Shown here piece after piece: positions 9,047 through 17,496 of a stretch of 64,000 nt of DNA. The notes under the pieces were generated by a model. The model did not search any database, was not told the DNA's origin, and was given only the letters and a program-made list of their open reading frames with translations. The translations under genes were made by a program, and so were the position numbers. This DNA comes from Chitinophagales bacterium (GTDB taxonomy: Bacteria > Bacteroidota > Bacteroidia > Chitinophagales > Chitinophagaceae), in contig JAFLBK010000003.1 in the NCBI GenBank assembly GCA_017303335.1, forward strand, positions 186,001 to 250,000, read 5' to 3'. Positions within the stretch are counted from its first letter, which is position 1. Every line of letters starts with the position of its first letter.

Positions 9047-9688
9047 ATGAAAACAAAAATTCTACTTCTTTCTGTTTCTCTTGCCACCCTTGCAAGCTGT
9101 ACCACCGCCTACAAAAACACCCAAACACCCGACGACGTATACTATTCGCCGGTGCGGACCTATGAATCGGAGAATAACAACGACCGCGACCAGGACAAAA
9201 AATACGAGCCTGCCCGGGATTACGAGATCGTGATGGGTATCCGCGACCGCCGCTGGCGTGATTTCAGCAACGAATACGATTACGACAACAGCCCCTACTA
9301 TTATACCTGCAACCGTTACAACTACGGTTACTATTACAATCCCTACTATTACCCCCGGGCCATTTACACCGTAAAACCCAGCTACCGGCCCGTAAACTCA
9401 ACCCCGCGTATGGTTAACCTGAATGCGTACAACGGCTACAACCCGGCAGTTGCAAGCAGCAAAACCAACGGCACCAATTGGGTCAACAGTTCGAACCGTT
9501 ACAACAACAGCAACAGTAATTCGGGCAGCCGCACCCGCCAGGCTCTTTTCCCGCGGAGCAATTCCAGTTCTTCCTCATCCTCCTCCAATGATACCCGAAC
9601 CTACACTCCTTCTTCCGGAAGCAGTGGTAGTTCGTCATCGTCAGGCAGCAGTTCCGGATCATCCGTTTCCCGGCCCGGACGTGGTTAA
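9047..9688 (+). CDS. Tyr/Asn/Ser-rich hypothetical lipoprotein
   Basis: A 213-aa protein from the ATG at 9047, with a signal sequence and lipobox LASC (Cys18). The mature part has a charged region (DVYYSP..., YEPARDYEIVMGIRDRRW), a Tyr-rich segment with repeated YYYNPYYYPR-like strings, an Asn/Ser-rich linker and a Ser/Gly homopolymer tail. Such low-complexity prolipoproteins are common in the phylum and probably sit in the outer membrane. Function not recognised. A longer frame from 8987 lacks any signal peptide and is rejected. Confidence 0.7.
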   Translation: MKTKILLLSVSLATLASCTTAYKNTQTPDDVYYSPVRTYESENNNDRDQDKKYEPARDYEIVMGIRDRRWRDFSNEYDYDNSPYYYTCNRYNYGYYYNPYYYPRAIYTVKPSYRPVNSTPRMVNLNAYNGYNPAVASSKTNGTNWVNSSNRYNNSNSNSGSRTRQALFPRSNSSSSSSSSNDTRTYTPSSGSSGSSSSSGSSSGSSVSRPGRG

Positions 9689-9763
9689 CAAAAACGACCG
9701 TACATCCATGAATGACGTTACCAGAACGCCTGCGTGAGCGCTTGTGTCACTAAAAAACATGCT

Positions 9764-11311
9764 ATGTCAAAATATCTACCCCTGCTACTTTTATTATTTA
9801 CCACAAAACTTACCCGGGCCCAGGTACCCGAAGACGCCATTCGGTATTCCTTTTACCCGCAGAACGGAACGGCCCGGAACCTTGCCATCGGTGGAGCGAT
9901 GGGATCACTGGGGGGCGATATCAATGCTGCCTTTGTAAACCCGGCCGGACTGGGTTTTTATAAGACAGGTGAGTTTACGTTTACGCCCTCCTTCTTCCTG
10001 AACAGCAATAAAGCAACCTTTCGCGACCAGCTCACCAGCAATAAAAAGAATGCATTCGGTATCGGGCCCATCGGCCTTGTACTGGGTTCAACCAACGCTT
10101 ACAATACCAGGCATAGCAGGGCTTTCAGCATTGCCCTGACCCAGACCGCCAGTTTCAATAACCGGGTTCAGTACAGTGGTTTAAACAACTACAGTTCCTT
10201 CAGCGAACAATTCGCCGAAGAATTCGCGAAGAGCGGGTACAGCATCGATGAAGTACTCAACACCAACTCCCCCCTTCCGTATACATCGGCGCCGGCATTA
10301 TATACCTACCTGATCGATACGGTGACGGTAAATGGCGCCGTACAGGTAAAGGGCGCACCGGAATATATCCTGGATGCCGGACAGGCCTTACGCCAGGAAA
10401 TGATGCGAACAACCCGGGGCGGCATGTACGAAGCGGCTCTTGCCTTCGCGAACAACAAGAACGACAAATGGTACTGGGGTGTCAGCCTGGGAATACCCTT
10501 CATCCATTATAAAAGTGAAACCAATTTCAAGGAATCGGATACTTCATCCAACACATCCAATCATTTCAGGCAATTTGAATATAATGACGATTTCCGCACT
10601 CAGGGACTTGGATTCAATTTAAAACTGGGTATCATTTACCGGCCCCAGGAACGCATACGCCTGGGACTGGCCATTCACACGCCAACATACATGATGCTTA
10701 CCGATACCCGGACCACAACGCTTACCACCGAAGTAGAGAACCCGGTGAACCAGTACAAGGTAAGTTCCCAGACTTTTACCAACAACCAGCCCGGTGAAGC
10801 CAAGTATGTACAACTTACCCCCCTGAAGGCGATGATCAGCGCTTCCTATGTTTTCCGGGAAGTGGAGAATACCAAAAAACAACGGGCCTTTATTACGGCC
10901 GACATCGAATACGTTCATCACCGCGGCAGCCGGTTTTACAGCAACAACGATGAACCCATGGATGATGAGAAGCTTTATTACAAGTCACTGAACCGTGTTG
11001 TAAAAAAAGAATACAAAGGCAATTTCAATTTCCGGGTCGGGGGCGAACTCAAGTTCAATATCATCATGGCCCGTCTTGGTTTCGCGTACTATACGAACCC
11101 ATATAAAGAAAGCGGGCTGAAAGCCAATCGTATGCTGTTGAGCGGCGGACTGGGCTATCGCAACAAGGGCATGTTCATCGACCTAACCTATGTACACACG
11201 ATCAGCAAAGACGTTGATTTTCCTTACCGGTTGGAAGACCGTGCAAATACGTACGCCATGCTTAAACAACAACGAGGCAATATCATTGCCACAGTGGGAT
11301 TCAAATTCTAA
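9764..11311 (+). CDS. OmpP1/FadL-like outer membrane protein
   Basis: A 515-aa protein from the ATG at 9764, with a signal peptide ending in RAQ at about residue 20. The segment GTARNLAIGGAMGSLGGD with NAAFVNPAGLGFYKTGEFTF is the hallmark N-terminal hatch region of the FadL/OmpP1/TodX family, followed by alternating strands of a 14-strand barrel and a C-terminal aromatic end (ATVGFKF). Such proteins move hydrophobic compounds across the outer membrane; the substrate here is unknown. A strong terminator follows the stop. Confidence 0.82.
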   Translation: MSKYLPLLLLLFTTKLTRAQVPEDAIRYSFYPQNGTARNLAIGGAMGSLGGDINAAFVNPAGLGFYKTGEFTFTPSFFLNSNKATFRDQLTSNKKNAFGIGPIGLVLGSTNAYNTRHSRAFSIALTQTASFNNRVQYSGLNNYSSFSEQFAEEFAKSGYSIDEVLNTNSPLPYTSAPALYTYLIDTVTVNGAVQVKGAPEYILDAGQALRQEMMRTTRGGMYEAALAFANNKNDKWYWGVSLGIPFIHYKSETNFKESDTSSNTSNHFRQFEYNDDFRTQGLGFNLKLGIIYRPQERIRLGLAIHTPTYMMLTDTRTTTLTTEVENPVNQYKVSSQTFTNNQPGEAKYVQLTPLKAMISASYVFREVENTKKQRAFITADIEYVHHRGSRFYSNNDEPMDDEKLYYKSLNRVVKKEYKGNFNFRVGGELKFNIIMARLGFAYYTNPYKESGLKANRMLLSGGLGYRNKGMFIDLTYVHTISKDVDFPYRLEDRANTYAMLKQQRGNIIATVGFKF

Positions 11312-11332
11312 CCACTGCTAATTGCTTAAGCG

Positions 11333-11363
11333 GCCCCGGGGTTTTTCCCGGGGCTTTTTATTT
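11333..11363 (+). terminator. rho-independent terminator after the FadL-like gene
   Basis: Perfect 8-bp stem GCCCCGGG (11333-11340) / CCCGGGGC (11347-11354), 6-base loop, followed by TTTTTATTT. It lies 22 bases after the stop codon. Confidence 0.9.
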
Positions 11364-11462
11364 CTACTGACCCATTTCACCGGCACAATTTCCAGCTCTT
11401 CGCCTGCTTCCCGCAAGACAGACTGCATGCAGGGCTTTTATTCCGAAAAGATATCTGTATAG

Positions 11463-11470
11463 TATATTTG
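11463..11470 (+). promoter_or_regulatory. -7 element TATATTTG of the LytTR gene
   Basis: TATATTTG matches TAnnTTTG and ends 4 bases before the ATG at 11475, so the message would be leaderless or nearly so. No clear TTG lies about 19 bases upstream (TTC is present). Confidence 0.45.
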
Positions 11471-11474
11471 CAGG

Positions 11475-12320
11475 ATGAACCGGCCCGTTTCTTCCCGCAA
11501 TATTCATTATAAGGATACCCTGCTTTGGGCAGCCGGTTATCCGATCGCAGCACTTTCTTTCATTTTTCTGGCCAACGATAACTCACTGACAACGCTTATT
11601 CGTTTACCCACTTTCCTTTCGGATATTCTCTTTGCATTGGTGGTAACTTTTGCAGCCGGGGTTTACATACGCCGGATCACCCGCATCCTGGATGCCCGGA
11701 TACCCTGGCACGATGGTTTCAGACGCAGGCTGCTCTACCAGTTTCTACTGGGAATTCTTGTTCCGCTTACGGTGTCAATGCTTCTGGAAGTTGTTTACCT
11801 GTATAGTGCCCGCATCCCCCTAGCCAGCAGTTCTATAGTAAACCTGGAATTACCTCTTGCCTTTATTTTCCTTTTACTTGCAAACCTGTTTTACCTTGTC
11901 AACTACCTGTTTTATCAAAAAAGAACCGAGATCATCACCATCACCCGGGAAGTAGTAGTGGCCCCAAAAGAACCTGTCAGATACCTGACGGTACAAAAGG
12001 GGTTTACAGAAGAAAAGATCGGTATTGAAAACTGCGCATTGCTGGTAAGCCGTAATAAACTGTTATGGCTGCATACCTATTCCGGGGAACAATTCCGCCT
12101 GGCCGGAAGCCTGGAAGAATGGGAAAGTAAACTAAAAGAGGTGGATTTTTACCGTGTAAACAGACAATACCTGGCGGCCCGGCTTGCCATTCAGTCGGTA
12201 GAACAGACCGAAACCCGGAAACTGAAAATAAATTTTGTAATCCCTTCCGGCGAAGTGTACGTTTCCAAGCCAAATGCTGCCAGTTTCAGGCAGTGGTGGA
12301 AAAAGGGCTGCCCATCTTAA
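11475..12320 (+). CDS. membrane-anchored LytTR family DNA-binding protein
   Basis: A 281-aa protein. Four hydrophobic segments (between about 14 and 146) form an N-terminal membrane domain, and a C-terminal LytTR domain (about 180-280) carries the ENCALLVSRNKLLWLHTYSGEQF and FYRVNRQYLAARLAI strings of this fold. It lacks a receiver domain, so the membrane part probably senses the signal directly. It is likely a transcription regulator of neighbouring genes; the partner is unknown. It is followed by an OMP-like gene with its own promoter. Confidence 0.82.
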   Translation: MNRPVSSRNIHYKDTLLWAAGYPIAALSFIFLANDNSLTTLIRLPTFLSDILFALVVTFAAGVYIRRITRILDARIPWHDGFRRRLLYQFLLGILVPLTVSMLLEVVYLYSARIPLASSSIVNLELPLAFIFLLLANLFYLVNYLFYQKRTEIITITREVVVAPKEPVRYLTVQKGFTEEKIGIENCALLVSRNKLLWLHTYSGEQFRLAGSLEEWESKLKEVDFYRVNRQYLAARLAIQSVEQTETRKLKINFVIPSGEVYVSKPNAASFRQWWKKGCPS

Positions 12321-12385
12321 TTCGCTTTTTGTCCATCCCGGTATTTCAGTTGCCTGAAAACAAACAGGCCACCCCCTCCCCCATC

Positions 12386-12393
12386 TAATTTTG
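12386..12393 (+). promoter_or_regulatory. -7 element TAATTTTG
   Basis: TAATTTTG fits TAnnTTTG exactly and lies 16 bases before the ATG at 12410. No TTG at the usual distance is visible. Confidence 0.4.
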
Positions 12394-12409
12394 CGGCAAA
12401 CAAATACAC

Positions 12410-13012
12410 ATGTTATTTAGCCGTACCTTATTGATTTTGTTCATCGCATGCTTTACAATTGTGGCAGGAGCCCAAACCCGTTATGCGGAAGCCACATTCC
12501 TCCATACCCAAACAACTTTACCCTGGAAAAGATTACCCGGTCATTCACTTCACCCCGGTTTCAGGCTGGGATATGTATGGGGAAGGAAAACCAATACCCA
12601 TTGGTTGAAGGAAGCTGAGATCGGGTTTCAACATCATCCTGAGTTGTACAACAGCCTGCTGCTTGGATCAGGAATCCGGTACAGTATTTTTAAACCGGCA
12701 CGGAAGGTCCTGTTGCAGACAGGAATTGTGCTGGGCCTTGCGCTTGACAAACCCACCCAATCGTTTTATGCACCGGACGGGGATGGCGGGTGGCCGTCTG
12801 CCAGAGCCGGTTGGCAGGCAAAGGGCTATTGCGCCTTTCTGGTAAAGGCCGGTTATTCAATCAATAAGTTGCTGGCGGCAGGAATGGCTGTACGGATATG
12901 GGCAGAAGCTCCTTATGTACAGGAATTCAGCACCGTGCTCCCGCATAGAAATTACGAAATCTTCTTCCGTTACCGGTTCTCAAAAAACGATATCAACAAA
13001 GAAAAAAAGTAA
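12410..13012 (+). CDS. small outer-membrane-like beta-barrel protein, hypothetical
   Basis: A 200-aa protein with a signal peptide ending AGAQ (about residue 21), then alternating hydrophobic and polar strands (HPGFRLGYVWGRK, EAEIGFQHH, GSGIRYSIF) and an aromatic-basic end (NYEIFFRYRFSKND), as in 8-strand barrels. No family is recognised. The following hydrolase gene starts 5 bases after its stop, so the two form an operon. Confidence 0.6.
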   Translation: MLFSRTLLILFIACFTIVAGAQTRYAEATFLHTQTTLPWKRLPGHSLHPGFRLGYVWGRKTNTHWLKEAEIGFQHHPELYNSLLLGSGIRYSIFKPARKVLLQTGIVLGLALDKPTQSFYAPDGDGGWPSARAGWQAKGYCAFLVKAGYSINKLLAAGMAVRIWAEAPYVQEFSTVLPHRNYEIFFRYRFSKNDINKEKK

Positions 13013-13016
13013 AGCC

Positions 13017-14228
13017 ATGAAAAAGAATCTGTCAAAAAAAACACGCAGGACCATCCTGATCGCCGCAATGCCAGTCCTGCTTCTTGCCGGCTGCCATAAA
13101 CACAACCCGCATACACCTAAGCCCGACGTGGGATGTATACGTCCTTTACCCGACTCTATTAAGAATCTGCATCCAAAAGCTGCCCCATTGCAGCGGTTGT
13201 TAGACTCGCTTACAAAAGCAGGGGTACCAGGCATGTCGCTTACCATACACGAAACGAATAAGGGTTGGTTTGCAGGCAGTGCTGGCTGGGCCGATATTAA
13301 AAACAGGAAGGCTTTCCTGCCCTGCCAGATCTCCCGGGCAGGCAGTACGGTAAAAATAGTTACGGCCGTAAGTGTACTGCAACTGGCAGAAAACGGCATT
13401 GTGGATCTGGATAAAAAAATAGCCGACTATTTACCCCCGGATTTGCTCGACGGAATAGAGAATGCCGACAGGGCAACAGTCAGACAACTGCTTTCACACA
13501 GCAGCGGGATCTTTAACTACATCCGGGCCCCCCAATTTCAATTGGCCAGCCTGAATGATCTTACCAAAACATGGCAACCGGGTGAATTACTCTCCTATGC
13601 AAGAGGAAGAAAGGCTTATTTCCCCCCTGGTACAGATGTAACGTATTCAAACACGAATTACATTCTCCTGGGTTTCCTGATCGAAAAAGTAAGCAGCCTT
13701 TCATTCCCTCAATACTTTAAACAGTATATTTTCGACAGGCTGGGGTTGAAACATACCCGGTTCAACATCAACCAACCGGTACCCGCCGATCTTGCCCGGG
13801 GGTATGTAGACTGGTATAACAAAGGGGAGATCATGGAAAGCACCTGGTACAGTGGTTGGGATTATTATACCGCCGATGGTGGATTGCAATCCACCGCTAC
13901 CGACTTGGTACTGCTGGTCGAAGGGCTTTTTTCCCATAGGTTATTATCGCCTGCCTCCCTGCAGATCATGCTTCATACAGAACCATTTATCAAAACAGAC
14001 GATTTTTATCCTACCAAATTCGCCCTGGGTATTTTTTCAATCGAAACACCCTTTGGAACAGCCTGGCTGCATTCGGGGGATGCCATCGGCTACTACGCCA
14101 CTGTAATGTATTTCCCCTCAAAGGGAATTACCATTTCCTGGATGGCCAATGGCAATTACGGATTTATTGATCCTCTTATAAACAGCAAAAAGGCTTTTGA
14201 CCGAATACTGAATGCGATCCTGAACTGA
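13017..14228 (+). CDS. serine hydrolase lipoprotein (class C beta-lactamase/PBP4*-like fold)
   Basis: A 403-aa protein from the ATG at 13017; the upstream extension to 12915 overlaps the preceding gene. The lipobox is LLAGC (Cys26). The catalytic motifs of the beta-lactamase (Pfam PF00144) fold are present: SxxK as S110-T-V-K113, YxN as Y210-S-N212, and HxG as H352-S-G354. It is most likely a D-alanyl-D-alanine carboxypeptidase, esterase or peptidase-like enzyme anchored in the periplasm; antibiotic hydrolysis cannot be inferred. Confidence 0.85.
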   Translation: MKKNLSKKTRRTILIAAMPVLLLAGCHKHNPHTPKPDVGCIRPLPDSIKNLHPKAAPLQRLLDSLTKAGVPGMSLTIHETNKGWFAGSAGWADIKNRKAFLPCQISRAGSTVKIVTAVSVLQLAENGIVDLDKKIADYLPPDLLDGIENADRATVRQLLSHSSGIFNYIRAPQFQLASLNDLTKTWQPGELLSYARGRKAYFPPGTDVTYSNTNYILLGFLIEKVSSLSFPQYFKQYIFDRLGLKHTRFNINQPVPADLARGYVDWYNKGEIMESTWYSGWDYYTADGGLQSTATDLVLLVEGLFSHRLLSPASLQIMLHTEPFIKTDDFYPTKFALGIFSIETPFGTAWLHSGDAIGYYATVMYFPSKGITISWMANGNYGFIDPLINSKKAFDRILNAILN

Positions 14229-14297
14229 GAATATTTGTGCCGGCACCAGTAACAGAACGAGCGAGCATCAAGGATGGGTGAATTGATGGCAGGAGGC

Positions 14298-14414
14298 TCA
14301 ATGAAACTCTTGCATCGCGGACTCGATGCGTTCACGTACCTGTTCAATATCCGGTGGGCACAAATAGATGTCTCCATCTTCCCAGGACTTATTATTTTTT
14401 TTACCGATTTCCAT
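14298..14414 (-). CDS. possible 38-aa small protein or gene remnant
   Basis: An ORF of 38 codons in an otherwise empty interval: MEIGKKNNKSWEDGDIYL, then CPPDIEQVRERIESAMQEFH. The composition (acidic and basic balanced, amphipathic C-terminal helix) reads like real protein rather than random translation. No family is recognised. A weak TACCGTTTTTCG string upstream could be a promoter. It may be the 3' remnant of a longer lost gene. Confidence 0.35.
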   Translation of the reverse strand: MEIGKKNNKSWEDGDIYLCPPDIEQVRERIESAMQEFH

Positions 14415-14466
14415 TATGCGAAAAACGGTAACTTGTCTGCAGCATTACCCCTGTATTGCATTATCC

Positions 14467-15798
14467 ATGATATCATTTCCATTCACCCGGAAACAAAAAC
14501 GCTGCAACCCTTTTCTTGTATTGGGTACCTGCTGCCTGCTTGCTGCATACCTGCACACGCTACCGCTGCATGCACAGGTTTACCGTACAGCCGGCAAACA
14601 CCGGTACAGTTTTGCTCAAACCACTTTTGGTTATGAGATGGAATACACACCGGCGACAGGCTACTCCTATTACCGCAATGCGCAACAGCAGCTCGAAAAA
14701 ATACCCATCGGCAACGCGTTGTCGCCCACCGTAAGCATCACCGGGCTGCATTTCTGGGGTCGTGCCGAGTTCTTCACCAGTTTTTCATTACCCGATATCA
14801 ACCTTGGCCGTAATAAAAATGCAGGCAGGTACCAGCGATTCGGGGCCACCGGCTTTAAGGTATTTGTACCCGCTGTTCAAATAAACAAACCAAGTCCCTT
14901 TGTGGGCATGTCGCTGGCTTCTTTTGCCTATAAACAGTCCGACGGCACAACCATGAAGCGGGCCGACGGATCCCTCCTGTTCGGGCTCACCTACTCCTTC
15001 CGAAAAGGCTTGCTGGAGATTGGTGGCAGTTATCACTATGCCAACAAACAGCGATACTTCATTTCACCAAACGAGGTTGTACAGATGCGAATACCGGCGC
15101 TTTCCGTTTCGGCCGACTTCAAATATTTTTTCGATCTCTCGATCAGTTCCTGGCAGCGGGAAAAAAATGGCGAACTGAAGCAGGAGTTTGACCTGCTCAG
15201 GAAAAAACATGCGCTGAATTCGCTTTCGATCGGCCTCGGCCCTTCTTACTCTTTTTTTACCCGGCGGTCGGATTACAACCGGAAAACAAAGCCTTTCCTG
15301 GATGATCACCGGGTAACAACGCTTTACCCCGACCTGGGTATCGGGTATTATCATTACAAGCTTGATGCAACCGCCAACCTGTCGTGGCGGGCTTTTCGCT
15401 CCCGGCTTAGCGCCTATGGATCTATCCAGGAGCTGCGTCGCCACTCGTTCGCGTTGGAACTGTATAAATTCCTCGGCGACTACCATGGATTTGTGCCCTT
15501 TGCAGGCGGCGTGCTTAGCCTGGAGCAATCCCGTGTCAGGGAATTTGAACAGGGCCGATTGGTTTTGAACCGCTCGCATCAGTACCTGAGTCCGGGCATC
15601 ATTGCCGGCTGGGATATCCGGCCCACCCGAACCGATTGGTGGGGCGTTCGTACAAATATCCGCTGGTTCCCTTTCCTGAAACTGGATATGCCCGGAGAAA
15701 GCACGATCAACATGCAGCAGGTTGAACTGAATTTCCTGCAGATGATCCTCTACCCGAACCGGATCATTGCCCGTTCTCAAAAAAAGAAAAAGGGCTAA
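14467..15798 (+). CDS. hypothetical outer membrane beta-barrel protein
   Basis: A 443-aa protein from the ATG at 14467. That start gives a basic N terminus and a hydrophobic signal ending LPLHAQ; the longer frame from 14368 adds 33 residues that look non-coding. The mature part has repeated short amphipathic strands (SVSITGLHFWGRAEFFTSFSL, GSYHYANKQRYFIS, FKYFFDLSI) typical of an outer membrane barrel. Family not recognised. It ends 5 bases from the convergent miaA. Confidence 0.55.
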   Translation: MISFPFTRKQKRCNPFLVLGTCCLLAAYLHTLPLHAQVYRTAGKHRYSFAQTTFGYEMEYTPATGYSYYRNAQQQLEKIPIGNALSPTVSITGLHFWGRAEFFTSFSLPDINLGRNKNAGRYQRFGATGFKVFVPAVQINKPSPFVGMSLASFAYKQSDGTTMKRADGSLLFGLTYSFRKGLLEIGGSYHYANKQRYFISPNEVVQMRIPALSVSADFKYFFDLSISSWQREKNGELKQEFDLLRKKHALNSLSIGLGPSYSFFTRRSDYNRKTKPFLDDHRVTTLYPDLGIGYYHYKLDATANLSWRAFRSRLSAYGSIQELRRHSFALELYKFLGDYHGFVPFAGGVLSLEQSRVREFEQGRLVLNRSHQYLSPGIIAGWDIRPTRTDWWGVRTNIRWFPFLKLDMPGESTINMQQVELNFLQMILYPNRIIARSQKKKKG

Positions 15799-15802
15799 TA
15801 CC

Positions 15803-16705
15803 TCAAACAACGAGTAGTTGATTGATGAGGGGAAGTACCTCGTTAAAGTCGGGGCTGCACCAGTGGATCTCTTTATCCTTCCGGAACCAGGTCATTTGCC
15901 GCTTTGCGTATTGCCTTGTATTGAGTTTGATCATCTCCACGGCGTCTTGCAGTGATATATTGCCTTCGAGATGCGCAAACAGTTCGCGGTACCCTACGGT
16001 TTGAAGCGCATTCATCTTTTTGCAGGGAAGCAGTTCTTTCACCTCGTCCAGTAATCCTGCCCGCATCATCAAGTCCACCCGCTGATTGATCCGTTCATTC
16101 AACAGGGGCCGGGGCAGTTCCAACCCGATCTTGATGATACGGAAATCCCGTTGCTTTTGCTTCTGTGTCTGAAACAGGAGGATCGAGCGGCCGGTCGACA
16201 ATTTTACTTCCAGGGCCCGCATGAGCCGTTGCGGATTTTTGATCTCCCCATGCGCATAATAAACCGGATCATGTTTCTGCACCTGTTGCCGGAGCCATTC
16301 TAGTCCTTCATTTTCGTAGGCGGAGATAATGCTTTGCCGAACGGCATGGTCGATCACCGGTACTTCATCTATCCCCGAACAAAGTGCTTTCACGTACAAA
16401 CCCGTACCGCCTACCACGATCGCTGTGCTGTGCTGACGGAATATTTCATTCAACCGGGCGAGCGCATATTGTTCATAGGCAGCCGCGTTCACTTCATCGC
16501 TGATGGAATGAGACCCGATGAAATGATGTTTCACGGTATTCAGTTCTTCCGGGGAGGGTTTGGCTACGCCGATATTCAGTTCCCGGAAACACTGCCGGCT
16601 GTCGGCTGAGATGATCTCGGTGTGAAAATGCTGTGCTACCTGGATAGCAAGGGAAGTTTTGCCAACTGCGGTTGGACCAACGATCACAATGCAGGTCTGG
16701 GTCAT
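15803..16705 (-). CDS. miaA: tRNA dimethylallyltransferase
   Basis: A 300-aa enzyme that transfers a dimethylallyl group to N6 of A37 in tRNAs reading UNN codons. The P-loop GPTAVGKT is at residues 10-17, followed by DSRQCFRELNIGVAKPS (substrate-binding Asp and Arg) and HHFIGSHSI. The GGTGLYVKALCSGID motif and QTVGYRELFAHLEG are also diagnostic. Full length for the family. Monocistronic on the minus strand. Confidence 0.96.
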   Translation of the reverse strand: MTQTCIVIVGPTAVGKTSLAIQVAQHFHTEIISADSRQCFRELNIGVAKPSPEELNTVKHHFIGSHSISDEVNAAAYEQYALARLNEIFRQHSTAIVVGGTGLYVKALCSGIDEVPVIDHAVRQSIISAYENEGLEWLRQQVQKHDPVYYAHGEIKNPQRLMRALEVKLSTGRSILLFQTQKQKQRDFRIIKIGLELPRPLLNERINQRVDLMMRAGLLDEVKELLPCKKMNALQTVGYRELFAHLEGNISLQDAVEMIKLNTRQYAKRQMTWFRKDKEIHWCSPDFNEVLPLINQLLVV

Positions 16706-16762
16706 CGGGAATCTGTGTTAATGAAAATTCGCTGCCGGAGTAAACGGGAAATTACAGTACGG

Positions 16763-17329
16763 TCAAAGTCCGTCCGTATCATCGCCCTGCGTTTCCTCTT
16801 CGCCATCCGCCTCCACTTCGTCGCCTTCTTCACCAAAACCATCGCTCATGGCATCGGGCTTCAGGTCGTATTTTTCTTCCATTTCAGCGAGGCGACTGTC
16901 GACCAGCCCCTTGGTTCCGTATTGGGAGGGGGCAATGCCTTCGGTACGCAGGCAGCAGGGGTAGGTGAGTTTGACATTTTCCTCCTTATCCACCGCGATC
17001 AATTCCACCATAAAATGCCAGTACTTATTGAAATCGTATTCGTAGATGAATTTCTGGTTGGGTTTGGTGATCTCGGAGCCAATAATTGTGCTGTCCATGA
17101 TCAGTGGTTCGGCTTTGTATTCCTTATCGTACTTCTCGAGGGATATCTCTCGGCCACGTTGCCAATTGTCGTTGCTGCGGTAGAATGTCGCTTTATGCTT
17201 GGAGTCGAATTCAAAACTTTTGAGGATGCAGTTGTGCAGGTCGGTGAAAGTCTGGGTATGCCGGATCGCGATATCGCGGTACACACTGTCGTCGTCTTCC
17301 CAATATATGCGGAATCGTAAAATTGCCAT
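16763..17329 (-). CDS. plasmid pRiA4b ORF-3-like family protein
   Basis: A 188-aa protein. The N-terminal MAILRFRIYWEDDDSVYRDI with TFTDLHNCILKSFEFDSKH and HKATFYRSND is typical of the pRiA4b ORF-3 (IS1096 TnpR-like) family. It continues to a conserved YEYDFNKYWHFMVELIAVD block and an acidic C-terminal tail. The family is widespread in Bacteroidota chromosomes and has no known biochemical role; the name does not imply a mobile element here. Confidence 0.75.
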   Translation of the reverse strand: MAILRFRIYWEDDDSVYRDIAIRHTQTFTDLHNCILKSFEFDSKHKATFYRSNDNWQRGREISLEKYDKEYKAEPLIMDSTIIGSEITKPNQKFIYEYDFNKYWHFMVELIAVDKEENVKLTYPCCLRTEGIAPSQYGTKGLVDSRLAEMEEKYDLKPDAMSDGFGEEGDEVEADGEEETQGDDTDGL

Positions 17330-17340
17330 GGGATAAAATT

Positions 17341-17490
17341 AAGCATTAATAATTAAAAATGAAGAATTGAACAACGGCGGCAGGTGATGCGTGGATCATA
17401 GCGAATGGTTCATGGCGCATAGCGTACAGACCATGGTCTGTAAGGGTTCATACACTTCAGTTTATGCCGCAACCATGAACTATTAACCAT
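17341..17490. repeat. degenerate intergenic repeats with a 16-bp palindrome
   Basis: This gap holds short degenerate strings (ATTAATAATTAAAAATGAAG, several copies of CATGGTTCATGG-like and ATGATCCAT-like words) and a perfect 16-bp palindrome ACAGACCATGGTCTGT at 17426-17441. A related AATTAAGAATTAAAAATCAAG string lies near 120-140. They resemble REP-like intergenic repeats common in this group; no coding capacity is seen. Confidence 0.45.
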
Positions 17491-17496
17491 GATCCA

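Noticed and set aside
12915..13016. N-terminal extension of the serine hydrolase
   Set aside because: It overlaps the preceding gene and hides the lipobox signal, which begins at 13017.
16763..17329. pRiA4b ORF-3 name as evidence of a mobile element
   Set aside because: The family is common in chromosomes of this phylum and there is no recombinase or repeat around it.
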